Of a DNA stretch of 36,767 nucleotides, positions 1-9,758 are shown piece after piece. Position 1 is the stretch's first letter. Each line of letters begins with the position of its first letter. Source of the stretch: Pelotomaculum sp. (GTDB lineage Bacteria; Bacillota; Desulfotomaculia; Desulfotomaculales; Pelotomaculaceae); contig JALHFC010000001.1 of NCBI GenBank assembly GCA_022839445.1, positions 1 to 36,767 of the forward strand, given 5' to 3'. Made by a program: the position numbers and the translations under genes. The notes under the pieces are model-generated. The model saw nothing but the letters and a program-made list of their open reading frames with translations, was not told the DNA's origin and made no database searches.

Positions 1-235
1 GATTTTTGTCCACTCGCACTTTCAGCCAGAAAATCACCTCATTTATTTTGTTTTATCTAAATTGCCCGAAATCAACTGTAAATAATGATAATAATATTAT
101 AATTTTATATCTTTTTGCTAAATTGTTATATTAGTACTATTCAACTAACCAATATAGGTATATATTATTAATAGGTAGTATTAATCAGGGCGTCTAGTTA
201 AACGGTCATTAATATTTACGACAGGAGGTCGGTTT

Positions 236-1213
236 ATGGAAAGAGAACTGGCGATAGAACTGGTGAGGGTAACTGAAGTAGCCGCACTGGCGTCAGCGCA
301 GTGGATGGGTAGGGGGCGTAAAAATGAAGCGGACGGGGCTGCAACCAATGCCATGCGTAAGATGTTTGATTCTATTTCTATTAATGGTACTGTCGTAATC
401 GGGGAAGGAGAAATGGATGAGGCGCCCATGCTTTATATCGGTGAAAAACTAGGGAACGCATTGCATCCGGAGGTAGATGTAGCTGTTGACCCGTTAGAAG
501 GAACAAACATACTTGCCAAGGGTCTACCAAACGCTATGTCGGTTATTGCCATGGCAGACAAGGGTAACCTGCTCCATGCTCCAGACATGTACATGGATAA
601 ACTTGCAGTCGGTCCCAGGGCGGCAGGTAAAGTACACTTGGACGCGCCTATTGAAGAAACATTAAAAATAGTCGCGGAGGCCAATAATAAAAGGGTACAG
701 GACTGTGTTGTGATTATTTTAGAGCGGGAGCGCCACCTGGGACTAATTGAAGAAGTGCGAAGAGCCGGTGCAAGGGTAAGGTTAATAGGTGACGGTGATG
801 TCGGATCGGCAATATCGACGGCATTTGACGATACCGGTATAGACATCTGTGCCGGGATCGGAGGGGCGCCGGAGGGTGTGATCGCTGCGGCTGCTTTAAA
901 ATGTTTGGGCGGGGAAATGCAGGCACGCCTAGCGCCGGAAGACGAAGAAGACTATGAGCGGTGCTTGAAGATGGGCATTACTGATGTTAAGCGGATCTTA
1001 ACGATGGATGACCTGGTAACAGGTGATGATGCAATATTCTCGGCAACCGGTATAACTGACGGTGAACTATTAAGAGGTGTCCGTTTTTACGGTGGGGAAA
1101 GGGCAGAAACCCACTCCGTAGTAATGCGGGCAAAAACAGGTACTATTCGCTTCATACGCGCGGTACACATGCTAACCCGGAAACAGTACCAAATATTTAC
1201 CACTGCTGGTTAG
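236..1213 (+). CDS. glpX: Class II fructose-1,6-bisphosphatase
   Basis: This cytoplasmic enzyme hydrolyses fructose-1,6-bisphosphate to fructose-6-phosphate in gluconeogenesis. The 325-residue length fits the GlpX family. The metal/phosphate-binding segments are visible: [10 protein letters not shown] near residue 62 and the signature DPLEGTN near residue 87. The ATG at 236 is preceded by a strong AGGAGG ribosome site (224-229), which settles the start. A factor-independent terminator follows at 1228-1260, so the gene is probably monocistronic. An organism growing on propionate or other short acids needs gluconeogenesis, which fits the metabolic neighbours, although no shared transcript is implied because the mmc genes lie on the other strand. 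The family assignment is secure. Confidence 0.95.
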   Translation: MERELAIELVRVTEVAALASAQWMGRGRKNEADGAATNAMRKMFDSISINGTVVIGEGEMDEAPMLYIGEKLGNALHPEVDVAVDPLEGTNILAKGLPNAMSVIAMADKGNLLHAPDMYMDKLAVGPRAAGKVHLDAPIEETLKIVAEANNKRVQDCVVIILERERHLGLIEEVRRAGARVRLIGDGDVGSAISTAFDDTGIDICAGIGGAPEGVIAAAALKCLGGEMQARLAPEDEEDYERCLKMGITDVKRILTMDDLVTGDDAIFSATGITDGELLRGVRFYGGERAETHSVVMRAKTGTIRFIRAVHMLTRKQYQIFTTAG

Positions 1214-1227
1214 GACTTCTTATATAG

Positions 1228-1260
1228 GCAGCAGAGGTGAAACATACTCTGCCGCTTTTT
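1228..1260 (+). terminator. Intrinsic terminator after glpX
   Basis: Arms GCAGCAGAG (1228-1236) and CTCTGCCGC (1247-1255) pair over nine positions with one mismatch around a 10-nt loop. TTTTT follows directly, with more T-rich sequence after it. Confidence 0.75.
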
Positions 1261-1313
1261 ATTTATTTATAATGGCAGCTTATTAAAAGAAGGCTGGCGG
1301 AAAGGGGCCAATA

Positions 1314-2096
1314 TTGGACTATTCATTGATAAGCAACCATATGGTATTTGACATAGATGAAGTTTTAGAAATATTTGATGAATATATCGAAGAACTTATT
1401 TTATTGGAACATTATTTTGAGGATCAATTAATTGAATCCAGCATTATATTTTTAGAAGATGTTGAAGTAGAATATGATCCCGGGGAATGCGGCAAATATT
1501 TTAAACAAAAATACTTAAAGAGTGAGCAAGATGACCATGAATTTTTGTACTTACTTAGAAATAATTTTGCCACGGGGTTACTTATAAACGGTTCTTTGGA
1601 AATTGAAATTCAAAGCGGGCGTGTTGTCTGCATATTAGGTAACAGGGGCGAGTTAATTTTAAGGACCGGTTTGGACAGTTATGTTTTTTCACCATTGTTT
1701 AAGCTAAATATTCAACCCGAAAAAGCACATGTTTTGCTTGATGCGTTAATTGTAGTTTTTAAAAATAATCATGAAGAGATTACAGGGGATAAAATAAATA
1801 TTGAGTTGTTTTCTATGATATCCGGCGTTTGTTTAATGGCCATGGCGAAAATCAACGAGCTCCCGGTAAATAACTATGAGGTTAACCTTTCCCATGATGA
1901 GATGTTACTATTTGGCCTGGCCCTTAATCTTGCGGGGGAACACGGGGACAAGGAAACCAAATCTGTAATCAGGTCGATAATGGAACAAATTAAAACATAT
2001 TTTCCTGAGATAGAACATATATCACCGGAGAGCTTTGAACCGCAGCAAAAGATGGGACAAATACTTGATTTTAAAAAACCTGGAGATAACAATTAA
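1314..2096 (+). CDS. Hypothetical acidic protein, AT-rich gene
   Basis: I do not recognise this 260-residue protein. It is strongly acidic at the N terminus (many E and D in the first 80 residues) and has no signal peptide or clear membrane segment. The middle reads like a beta-rich segment followed by helices, and the tail (after about residue 235) is polar and probably disordered. It contains few cysteines and no obvious catalytic motif. The start chosen is TTG at 1314, seven bases after an AAAGGGG ribosome site. An ATG inside the frame (MVFDID, ten codons in) is an alternative with a poorer site. Codons are markedly more A/T-ending than in glpX or the mmc genes. It lies between glpX and a stress protein on the same strand. 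The long open frame and the ribosome site make it very likely real. Confidence 0.72.
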   Translation: MDYSLISNHMVFDIDEVLEIFDEYIEELILLEHYFEDQLIESSIIFLEDVEVEYDPGECGKYFKQKYLKSEQDDHEFLYLLRNNFATGLLINGSLEIEIQSGRVVCILGNRGELILRTGLDSYVFSPLFKLNIQPEKAHVLLDALIVVFKNNHEEITGDKINIELFSMISGVCLMAMAKINELPVNNYEVNLSHDEMLLFGLALNLAGEHGDKETKSVIRSIMEQIKTYFPEIEHISPESFEPQQKMGQILDFKKPGDNN

Positions 2097-2116
2097 AGGA
2101 TTCATAATTGTTCATT

Positions 2117-2148
2117 TTACTAGACCTGCATCTTACTAGACCTGCATC
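2117..2148. repeat. Perfect 16-bp tandem duplication
   Basis: TTACTAGACCTGCATC occurs twice head to tail (2117-2132 and 2133-2148) with no intervening base. It lies in the spacer between the hypothetical gene and the universal stress gene. It looks like a recent slippage duplication, though a double protein-binding site is possible. Confidence 0.85.
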
Positions 2149-2207
2149 GGCGAATGACCCGGCGGTCGACGGGTTTGTTAAGTTAATATATATTTAAGGG
2201 GTTGTAA

Positions 2208-2618
2208 GTGATCTACAAAAAAATACTTATTCCTGTTGATGGCTCGGATAAATCTATCCTGGCGGCCAGGCATGGCGCCGAGTTAGCTTCAAGGGTTGGT
2301 GCAAAAGTGACATTGGTCCATGTTATACCCACCTTACCTGTGGATGTCCGGAGTCTTGTTTTAGACAAAATTAGCGCTCAAGGTGAAGAGATTTTAAAAA
2401 AATCCGCCCAAGAAATATCGGAGTTCAATGTCGGAACAGGAACTGAGATTATTATCGGTCACCCTGCCGATGCTATCTGCAGGAAAGCACGTTCCGGCAA
2501 GTATTCAATAATTGTTATGGGTAGCAGGGGCTTAAGCGGGGTAAAAGGTTACCTGTTGGGTAGCGTAAGCAGCGCGGTAGTGTCACACGCCCAATGCCCC
2601 GTTTTAATCGTCCGCTAA
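2208..2618 (+). CDS. Universal stress protein (UspA family)
   Basis: This is a small cytoplasmic nucleotide-binding protein of the UspA superfamily, usually dimeric and induced in starvation or stress. At 136 residues it is a single-domain member. It begins with the typical beta strand KILIPVDGS, whose Asp contacts adenine in ATP-binding members. It ends with the ATP-binding signature G-2x-G-9x-G(S) seen as GSRGLSG...LLGS followed by VSHAQCPVLIVR, so it is predicted to be of the ATP-binding MJ0577 type. The start is GTG at 2208, with an AAGGGG site six bases upstream. It converges with the phospholipase-like gene downstream. Confidence 0.93.
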   Translation: MIYKKILIPVDGSDKSILAARHGAELASRVGAKVTLVHVIPTLPVDVRSLVLDKISAQGEEILKKSAQEISEFNVGTGTEIIIGHPADAICRKARSGKYSIIVMGSRGLSGVKGYLLGSVSSAVVSHAQCPVLIVR

Positions 2619-2679
2619 ATTAAAATCGTTAGCCGTCGTACCATATTCCTGGCCGGAGTGGGGGGGGTAATTTTCGAAG

Positions 2680-3462
2680 CTAGTTTACATAATATCTATT
2701 ATCGGAACATAAATGTAGGTTGCAATTGTTATTATATTGTGTATTGTCAGATGCTTTGAGGGGAATGCGTAGATTTGCGCGTTCCATGAATGAAGAGAAT
2801 AATCCGGCAGTTGTTTTTTGTGAGTGTGGAAGAAGGACTTCTGTTGCCATTTCATATGAAGAGACCGATCCGGCAATGGAGACATACGGAAAATAGAACA
2901 CTGAAGTATTGGCATTATAATCCACCCAGTTACCGGCATCAAATGAATCGTTGTAAATTCCATTTGAAAATACGCTATATTTATTGTAATTATCTTGTAC
3001 CCACTTCTCATATTCGTTGTGGCCGCAAAAAGGTATACACTTGGCATGATGAGGCACACAAAGATCCTGAACAATGTGTGTAGCGGCGCCCAAGAAGAAA
3101 AAGGACTTATTCTTATTTTGTTTCATCCAAAAATAGAGGGCTTTATCAAAGAATGATTGACATTCTGATTTGGCATTGGGCCAGGGACCCAACCCTTGAC
3201 CTTTTTGGGGACCATAATAATGGGCAAAATTCTTCCAGCCAATGTCGGCCCAGAGCACTCCCCTATTTATAAATTCAATGTACTTATTAAATATATTTGC
3301 GCAATCATTTTTCCCGTCATTGCTCAGGATCTTTATTGCCTGGTGATTACAAAAAAGATGAGTATCGCCTTTTCCCGAAACAAACTTTTGAATTGGCGTA
3401 CCTGCGGCTAAAACAATCTTTACTGCGTTCCAAGAAGCAGGACCCGTTTTTCTCACCTCCAC
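2680..3462 (-). CDS. Zinc-dependent phospholipase C-like protein
   Basis: The 260-residue protein resembles the catalytic domain of zinc-dependent phospholipases C and S1/P1-type metalloenzymes (B. cereus PLC, clostridial alpha-toxin). Likely zinc ligands are present in order: THLFCNHQAI near residue 34, a Trp-Ala-Asp segment with a following His (ADIGWKNFAHYYGP, about 95-108), and the core GAATHIVQDLCVPHHA (about 145-160) followed by HNEYEKW with His and Glu. There is no C-terminal C2 (membrane-docking) domain. No convincing Sec signal peptide is visible: the frame opens with GTG at 3462 and no well-placed ribosome site, whereas GGAGGTGA lies inside the first codons. Either the true start is nearby and non-standard or the N terminus has decayed. 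Function could be a cell-wall-localised or intracellular hydrolase rather than a toxin. Codons are A/T-rich like the 1314 gene. Confidence 0.72.
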   Translation of the reverse strand: MEVRKTGPASWNAVKIVLAAGTPIQKFVSGKGDTHLFCNHQAIKILSNDGKNDCANIFNKYIEFINRGVLWADIGWKNFAHYYGPQKGQGLGPWPNAKSECQSFFDKALYFWMKQNKNKSFFFLGAATHIVQDLCVPHHAKCIPFCGHNEYEKWVQDNYNKYSVFSNGIYNDSFDAGNWVDYNANTSVFYFPYVSIAGSVSSYEMATEVLLPHSQKTTAGLFSSFMERANLRIPLKASDNTQYNNNCNLHLCSDNRYYVN

Positions 3463-3560
3463 TACTGCAATATGTGACGTTTTCAGATGTTTAAAAAAAC
3501 ATGTATTTTAATGCGTTATTTTATTAATATCTTTCCCTTAATAATATTATAAATAACATA

Positions 3561-3590
3561 AAAAACGGAGGACTTTAGTCCTCCGTTTTT
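3561..3590 (-). terminator. Terminator of the mmc/PFOR block (bidirectional)
   Basis: A 13-bp perfect stem, AAAAACGGAGGAC with GTCCTCCGTTTTT around a TTTA loop, gives a T-run on either strand. It lies just after the stop of the pyruvate:ferredoxin oxidoreductase gene, so it should end the long minus-strand transcript before the phospholipase-like gene. Confidence 0.9.
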
Positions 3591-3598
3591 GTCTTGTT

Positions 3599-6500
3599 TT
3601 AGCCTTGTGCTGCTGCCATCCGCTTGTAAACTTCGTATCTTTCCTTGGCGTCTGCTTCGGTCTTTTTGAATAGTCCTTCCGCTTGTGCAGGGAAGAGTTT
3701 TGCCAGGGAATTGAAACGAACTTCGCTTGTAATGAAATCTCTGAACGATTCGGTGGGCTCTTTGGAATCCAGGGTAAACGGATTCTTGCCTTCCTTCTTC
3801 AGTTCGGGATTGTATCTCCACAGGTGCCAGTATCCGGAGTTGACAGCCCTCTTCATTTCTTCCTGGCTCTTGCTCATGCCGCCCTTTAAGCCGTGGTTGA
3901 TGCAGGAGGAATATGCTATGATCAGGGACGGTCCTTTATAATTCTCAGCTTCCTTGAAAGCCCTGACTGTTTGAGCCTGGTTGGCGCCCATGGCTACCTG
4001 GGCTACATAAACGTAACCGTATGATACCGCCATCATGCCGAGGTCTTTTTTCTTCGTCCTCTTACCGGCAGCTGCGAACTTGGCGATTGCCGCCGTCGGA
4101 GTCGACTTGGAGGACTGACCGCCGGTGTTGGAGTAAACCTCAGTGTCCATAACTAGAATATTGATGTCTTCTCCAGACGCCAGCACGTGGTCCACACCGC
4201 CATAACCAATGTCATAGGCCCAGCCGTCACCGCCAAAGGACCAGTTGGATTTCTTAATCAGGAAATCTTTTTTCTCCAGAATTTCTTTCAGTACCGGATG
4301 CTCTTGTCCCTCTAACAAAGGTAGAATTTTCTTCGTAGCCGCTTTAGATGCGTCACCGTCGAGCATACCGTCGAGCCATTCCTGGAAGGCTTCCTTGAGA
4401 GCCTGCGGAATATCTAGATTCATTGCTTCTTTCATTAACTCGGCAAGCCTGTTCCGAATTTGCTTCACGCCAAGGTATAAGCCAAGACCGAATTCCGCGC
4501 TGTCTTCAAACAGGGAGTTGGACCAGGCCGGGCCTTTGCCTTCGGCGTTTTTGGCGTAAGACATAGAAGGAGCGGCCGCCGGCCAGATGGAAGAGCAACC
4601 CGTGGCGTTGGCCATCATCATTCTGTCTCCGAACAACTGGGTGAGAAGCTTCACGTACGGGGTCTCGCCGCATCCTGCGCAGGCGCCGGAGAACTCAAGC
4701 AGCGGTTGACAGAACTGGCTGCCTTTGACAGTGTATTTATCCCACAGGTTGTCCCTGACGGGGATGGACATTGCGTATTCCCAGTTATCAGCTTGAGCCG
4801 CTTGACTACCAAGGTCTTTCATCACGAGAGCCTTGGTCTTGGCAGGGCAAACCTCGACGCAAACGCTGCAGCCCATGCAGTCCAAGGGGCTGACCTGCAT
4901 ACGGTAATTGTAACCGGCTAACTGCTTACCGACGGCTTTAAGTGTCTCAAAGCCCTCCGGAGCATTCTTTGTTTCTTCTTCATTCAACAGAATCGGCCTG
5001 ATGGTGGCGTGCGGGCACACCAGTGCGCACTGGTTGCATTGAATGCAGTTTTCCTTGATCCACTCGGGTACAAAGTCAGCAACGCCGCGCTTCTCAAATT
5101 TAGACGTTCCGGATGGGAATGTGCCGTCTTCCCTTCCTACAAATGCGCTGACCGGGAGGTTGTCGCCTTCCAGCCTACCTATCGGTCTTAGAATATTCTT
5201 GACAAAATCCGGTTCGTCCTTTTCTACTACTGCTTTGTCAACAGCGTCGGCCCAGGCAGCCGGCACATCAAACTTAACCGGCGCTTCAATCCCTTTGTCG
5301 ACAGCGCTATAGTTCATATTAACGATAGCGTCGCCCTTCCTGCCATACGCCTTCTTAATTGTGCGTTTCAGTTCTTCTACTGCAGTGTCGCAAGGAATAA
5401 CGTTGGCGAGCTTAAAGAAAGCCGACTGCATGATCATGTTGTAGCGGTTGCCGAGTCCCAGTCCTCTAGCGATATCTACAGCGTTAATTGTATAGAACCT
5501 GATATTGTTCCGGGCAATATACTTCTTTACGGAAGTCGGCAGATTTTCCTCGATCTCTTCTGGCGACCATACGCTGTTAAGCAGGAAAATACCGCCTTTC
5601 TTAAGACCGGAAAGCATATCCAGGGTGAAAATGTAAGACTGGTTGCTGCAGGAAACAAAGTCGGCGTTAGAAATCAGATACGGCGCCTTAATCGGTTCTT
5701 TACCGAAACGCAGGTGAGACACTGTGAAACCGCCCGACTTCTTGGAGTCGTAAGCAAAGTAGGCTTGCGAATATAAATTGCCGGCGTCACCGATAATCTC
5801 TACAGCTTGCTTGTTGGCGCCGACCGTGCCGTCGGAACCCAGGCCGTAGAACTTGCACTGGACTGTACCTTCAGGGCTGACATCTATATTTTCGCCTCTC
5901 GGCAACGAGGTAAAGGAAACGTCGTCAACGATGCTGATGGTGAAGTTGTTCTTTGGTTGATCGGCTTTCAGGTTATCATATACTGCCACAATATCAGCCG
6001 GAATGGTATCCTTGGAACCAAGTCCGTAGCGGCCGCCGACAATCAAAGGTTTCATATCCGAATCATAGAAAGTGTTCTTGATGTCTGCGTAAAGAGGTTC
6101 GCCGGGAGAACCAGGAGTTTTAATCCGGTCAAGGACGGCAATCCTTTTTACCGTCTTTGGCAGTACGTCGAATAAATACTTGGCGGAGAAGGGCCTGTAA
6201 AGTCGCACTTTGATTAAGCCTACTTTTTCTCCGTTGGCGTTTAGGTATTTAGCGGTCTCTTCGATGGTATCACAAGCGGATCCCATGGCAATAATGATGT
6301 TTTCGGCGTCAGGCGCGCCGCAGTATTGGAACGGCTTGTATTCCCTGCCGGTCAGGTCGCTGATTTGTTTCATATAATCTGCTACGATGTCGGGTACTTT
6401 TTCAAAAAACGGGCTGCATGCTTCCCTGGCCTGGAAGAAAATATCCGGGTTCTGGTTGGTGCCCCTGGTAACCGGGCGGTCCGGGTTCAAGCTGTTATCT

Positions 6501-7114
6501 CTGAATGCTTTGACAGCATCCATGTCAACAAGCTTGGCGTAATCTTCATAATCTACAACTTCAACTTTTTGCTGCTCGTGTGAGGTTCTAAATCCGTCAT
6601 AGAAGTGCAGGAAAGGGATCCTGGACTTGATGGTGGCCAGGTGGGCAACAGCGCCGAGATCTATAATCTCCTGCACGCTGTTGGAGCAAAGCATAGCCCA
6701 GCCGGTCTGTACAGTTGACATAACGTCGGAGTGGTCACCGAATATGTTTAAAGCGTGAGTTGCAAGGCTGCGGGCTGTTACGTGCAAAACGCCGGGTAAA
6801 AGCTCACCGGCTATTTTATACATGTTGGGAATCATTAACAGCAAGCCCTGGGATGCCGTATAACTTGTTGTCAAAGCGCCGGCGCACAAAGAACCGTGCA
6901 TAGCTCCGGCCGCGCCGGCTTCGGATTGCATCTCTGTTACATTAACAGTTTGCCCAAAAATGTTTTTCAATCCCTGGGCGCTCCACTCATCCACGTACTC
7001 TGCCATGGGTGAGGATGGTGTGATGGGGAATATACAGGCAACTTCGGTAAAAGCATAGGATACATATGCTGCCGCTTTTGTTCCGTCCATCGTCCTCATT
7101 TTGTCATTAGCCAT
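3599..7114 (-). CDS. nifJ: Pyruvate:ferredoxin (flavodoxin) oxidoreductase
   Basis: This large single-chain enzyme interconverts pyruvate plus CoA and acetyl-CoA plus CO2 using ferredoxin. With the chosen start it has 1171 residues, the usual length of fused homodimeric enzymes. Domain order is visible. The N-terminal pyrimidine-binding domain starts at GTKAAAYVSYAFTEVACIFPITPSS and is followed by the gamma and CoA-binding regions. A 2x[4Fe-4S] ferredoxin domain carries CIQCNQCALVCP and CMGCSVCVEVCP. The C-terminal thiamine-diphosphate domain has CAGCGETPY and the metal-binding GDGWAYD...DTEVYSNTGGQ. The ATG at 7114 (MANDKMRT) is preferred over an upstream frame extension; a GGGGG stretch lies 12 bases upstream, a rather long spacing. 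It sits downstream of the 5S transcarboxylase gene and would consume the pyruvate made by transcarboxylation. A 13-bp hairpin and a possible own promoter separate it from that gene. Confidence 0.97.
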   Translation of the reverse strand: MANDKMRTMDGTKAAAYVSYAFTEVACIFPITPSSPMAEYVDEWSAQGLKNIFGQTVNVTEMQSEAGAAGAMHGSLCAGALTTSYTASQGLLLMIPNMYKIAGELLPGVLHVTARSLATHALNIFGDHSDVMSTVQTGWAMLCSNSVQEIIDLGAVAHLATIKSRIPFLHFYDGFRTSHEQQKVEVVDYEDYAKLVDMDAVKAFRDNSLNPDRPVTRGTNQNPDIFFQAREACSPFFEKVPDIVADYMKQISDLTGREYKPFQYCGAPDAENIIIAMGSACDTIEETAKYLNANGEKVGLIKVRLYRPFSAKYLFDVLPKTVKRIAVLDRIKTPGSPGEPLYADIKNTFYDSDMKPLIVGGRYGLGSKDTIPADIVAVYDNLKADQPKNNFTISIVDDVSFTSLPRGENIDVSPEGTVQCKFYGLGSDGTVGANKQAVEIIGDAGNLYSQAYFAYDSKKSGGFTVSHLRFGKEPIKAPYLISNADFVSCSNQSYIFTLDMLSGLKKGGIFLLNSVWSPEEIEENLPTSVKKYIARNNIRFYTINAVDIARGLGLGNRYNMIMQSAFFKLANVIPCDTAVEELKRTIKKAYGRKGDAIVNMNYSAVDKGIEAPVKFDVPAAWADAVDKAVVEKDEPDFVKNILRPIGRLEGDNLPVSAFVGREDGTFPSGTSKFEKRGVADFVPEWIKENCIQCNQCALVCPHATIRPILLNEEETKNAPEGFETLKAVGKQLAGYNYRMQVSPLDCMGCSVCVEVCPAKTKALVMKDLGSQAAQADNWEYAMSIPVRDNLWDKYTVKGSQFCQPLLEFSGACAGCGETPYVKLLTQLFGDRMMMANATGCSSIWPAAAPSMSYAKNAEGKGPAWSNSLFEDSAEFGLGLYLGVKQIRNRLAELMKEAMNLDIPQALKEAFQEWLDGMLDGDASKAATKKILPLLEGQEHPVLKEILEKKDFLIKKSNWSFGGDGWAYDIGYGGVDHVLASGEDINILVMDTEVYSNTGGQSSKSTPTAAIAKFAAAGKRTKKKDLGMMAVSYGYVYVAQVAMGANQAQTVRAFKEAENYKGPSLIIAYSSCINHGLKGGMSKSQEEMKRAVNSGYWHLWRYNPELKKEGKNPFTLDSKEPTESFRDFITSEVRFNSLAKLFPAQAEGLFKKTEADAKERYEVYKRMAAAQG

Positions 7115-7152
7115 ATAATTGACTAGCCCCCTTTGAGTTAATTTGGCTTTTA

Positions 7153-7181
7153 GATATAAAAACGCTTCTGGCAAATGGTAA
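7153..7181 (-). promoter_or_regulatory. Possible sigma-A promoter for the PFOR gene
   Basis: On the minus strand a TTACCA -35-like box (7176-7181) and a TATATC -10-like box (7153-7158) are separated by 17 bp. Each matches the consensus at four of six positions. The placement between the hairpin and the PFOR gene is suggestive, but the match is weak. Confidence 0.3.
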
Positions 7182-7184
7182 CCA

Positions 7185-7222
7185 CATTATGGGCCGGGCG
7201 AATAATCCGCCGGCCCATAATG
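7185..7222 (-). other. Strong intercistronic hairpin between mmcM and PFOR
   Basis: CATTATGGGCCGG (7185-7197) and CCGGCCCATAATG (7210-7222) form a 13-bp perfect stem with a 12-nt loop. On the transcribed (minus) strand no T-run follows, so it is not a standard terminator. It may stop exonucleases, mark a processing site or attenuate. On the plus strand TATTTTTAG follows, so it could block antisense transcription. Confidence 0.75.
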
Positions 7223-7234
7223 GTATTTTTAGTT

Positions 7235-8635
7235 CTAAACCGGATAGAAATTTGTACTTTGCTTGGCCAGTTCAACATCCACATTAAGCTTTTTGGCCAT
7301 TCTCTCCTCCAGGAACTTGGGAGCAACCTGTGGATAGATAGCGCAGGAAATAATATCTTCTTCCTTCTCCATAACATGCGCAATCATTTCTTTTGCCTTC
7401 GGAAGTTCTGGTTCCAACATATCGGCCGGGCGGCAGGTAATTGGCTGCTCATCGCCGATAATCATCTTGCGCGCCTCTTCAATAATTGGCGCCGGAGGAC
7501 GTCCATAGTACCCACGCATATACTGCTTCACTTCATTGGTACACATTTTGTAACGGCCCATAAGGACGTTCAACACAGCCTGCGAGCCGACAATTTGGCT
7601 GGACGGGGTGACCAGTGGCGGCCAACCGAAGTCCTCCTGCACGCGCGGCATTTCCGCGAGCACTTCCGGCAGGCGGTGTAGGGCGTTGGCTTGCTGCAGC
7701 TGTGACAGGAAGTTGGACATCATACCGCCTGGCACTTGTGATACCAGGATGCCGGCATCGGGATACTTTTGAGCCAGGTCAAACGCTGCATACAGTGGGC
7801 GGATTTCCTTCCAGTAGTCAGCCAACTCAATCATGGGTTCGAGGTCTAAGCCGGTATCATATTCAGTTCCGTCGAAAGTCGAGCACATAACTTCAATTGA
7901 CGGCTGTGAAGTTTGTACCGACATCGGCGAAATCGCGCAGTCGATAACATTGGCGCCTGCCTCGATACCTTTTACATAAGCCATAGCGCCCATGCCGCTG
8001 GTGTAGTGGCAGTGGAGCTGGATGGGAACTGTAATTCCGGCGTCCCTCATTCCTTTTACAATGTTATAGGTAATATAGGGCGCTATGATGCCGGCCATAT
8101 CTTTGATGCAGATGGACTGGACGCCCATTCCCTCGAGTTCCTTGGCCTTGCCTACATAGTGCTCTACAGTGTGGACAGGGCTGATCGCGTAGCAAATCGT
8201 GCCCTGGGCGTGTGCGCCCTCGTCAAGAACGGTCTTAATTGCGACTTCCAGGTTGCGGTAGTCGTTTAAAGCGTCGAAGCAACGGAAAATATCCATGCCG
8301 TTAAAGACAGCTTTTTTGATGAATTCAATCAGGACGTCGTCGGCATAGTTTCTATAACCGACAATATTCTGACCCCTCAGCAACATCTGCGTCTTGGTCT
8401 TTTTCAGGTGACGCCTGATGACTCTAAGACGCTCCCACGGGTCGTCGCCGCAGAAACGCATGCAGGTGTCAAAAGTTGCTCCGCCCCACATCTCCATGGA
8501 ATGGAAACCAATCTCATCATGCTTCTCCGCAATTGGTATCATATGCTCAGTTTTCATCCGGGTGGCCAGCAATGACTGGTGCGCATCCCGAAACGTCGTA
8601 TCGGTAATTAATACAGCTTTTGGTCCTTTTGCCAT
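7235..8635 (-). CDS. mmcM: Transcarboxylase 5S-type subunit (oxaloacetate/pyruvate carboxyltransferase), MmcM
   Basis: This subunit exchanges a carboxyl group between carboxybiotin and pyruvate/oxaloacetate. Family hallmarks are clear: DTTFRDAHQSLLATRM at the N terminus binds metal and substrate, CIKDMAG holds the lysine that is carbamylated in relatives, and HCHYTSGM provides metal-binding histidines. At 466 residues it matches 5S/OadA/PycB cores and lacks an attached biotin domain, which is supplied instead by the separate MmcK. The start is ATG at 8635 (MAKGPKAV) with GGGGAGG eight bases upstream. It lies 37 bases after the malate dehydrogenase stop, so the oxaloacetate supplier and user are adjacent. 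In propionate oxidation it would take carboxyl from oxaloacetate and release pyruvate for PFOR. No membrane decarboxylase beta subunit is encoded here, which supports transcarboxylation rather than a sodium pump. Confidence 0.93.
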   Translation of the reverse strand: MAKGPKAVLITDTTFRDAHQSLLATRMKTEHMIPIAEKHDEIGFHSMEMWGGATFDTCMRFCGDDPWERLRVIRRHLKKTKTQMLLRGQNIVGYRNYADDVLIEFIKKAVFNGMDIFRCFDALNDYRNLEVAIKTVLDEGAHAQGTICYAISPVHTVEHYVGKAKELEGMGVQSICIKDMAGIIAPYITYNIVKGMRDAGITVPIQLHCHYTSGMGAMAYVKGIEAGANVIDCAISPMSVQTSQPSIEVMCSTFDGTEYDTGLDLEPMIELADYWKEIRPLYAAFDLAQKYPDAGILVSQVPGGMMSNFLSQLQQANALHRLPEVLAEMPRVQEDFGWPPLVTPSSQIVGSQAVLNVLMGRYKMCTNEVKQYMRGYYGRPPAPIIEEARKMIIGDEQPITCRPADMLEPELPKAKEMIAHVMEKEEDIISCAIYPQVAPKFLEERMAKKLNVDVELAKQSTNFYPV

Positions 8636-8672
8636 CTTATTATCCTCCCCTTTTTTCGCTAGCCGGACTAAT

Positions 8673-9656
<984 letters not shown>

Positions 9657-9723
9657 TCAACTCTTAAACAAGCTTATCACTTTGACAACCGGGTCCTCTT
9701 TTTTTATGGTTTGTTTTTAATCT

Positions 9724-9752
9724 GGTGGAGACACTTTATTAGTATCTCCACC
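9724..9752 (-). other. Intercistronic hairpin between mmcK and mdh with a competing upstream arm
   Basis: GGTGGAGACACT (9724-9735) pairs with AGTATCTCCACC (9741-9752) over 12 positions with one mismatch and a 5-nt loop. A second copy of the complementary arm, GGTGTCTCCACC (9777-9788), lies inside the last codons of mmcK and could pair equally well, so two exclusive structures are possible. No T-run follows on the transcribed strand. Confidence 0.65.
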
Positions 9753-9758
9753 TTCTTA

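Noticed and set aside
2157..2174. Possible terminator (ACCCG/CGGGT) ahead of the universal stress gene
   Set aside because: Only a 5-bp stem with an 8-nt loop and a broken T-run; not convincing.
5807..6175. Plus-strand frames within the PFOR gene
   Set aside because: These are shadows of a highly conserved minus-strand enzyme.
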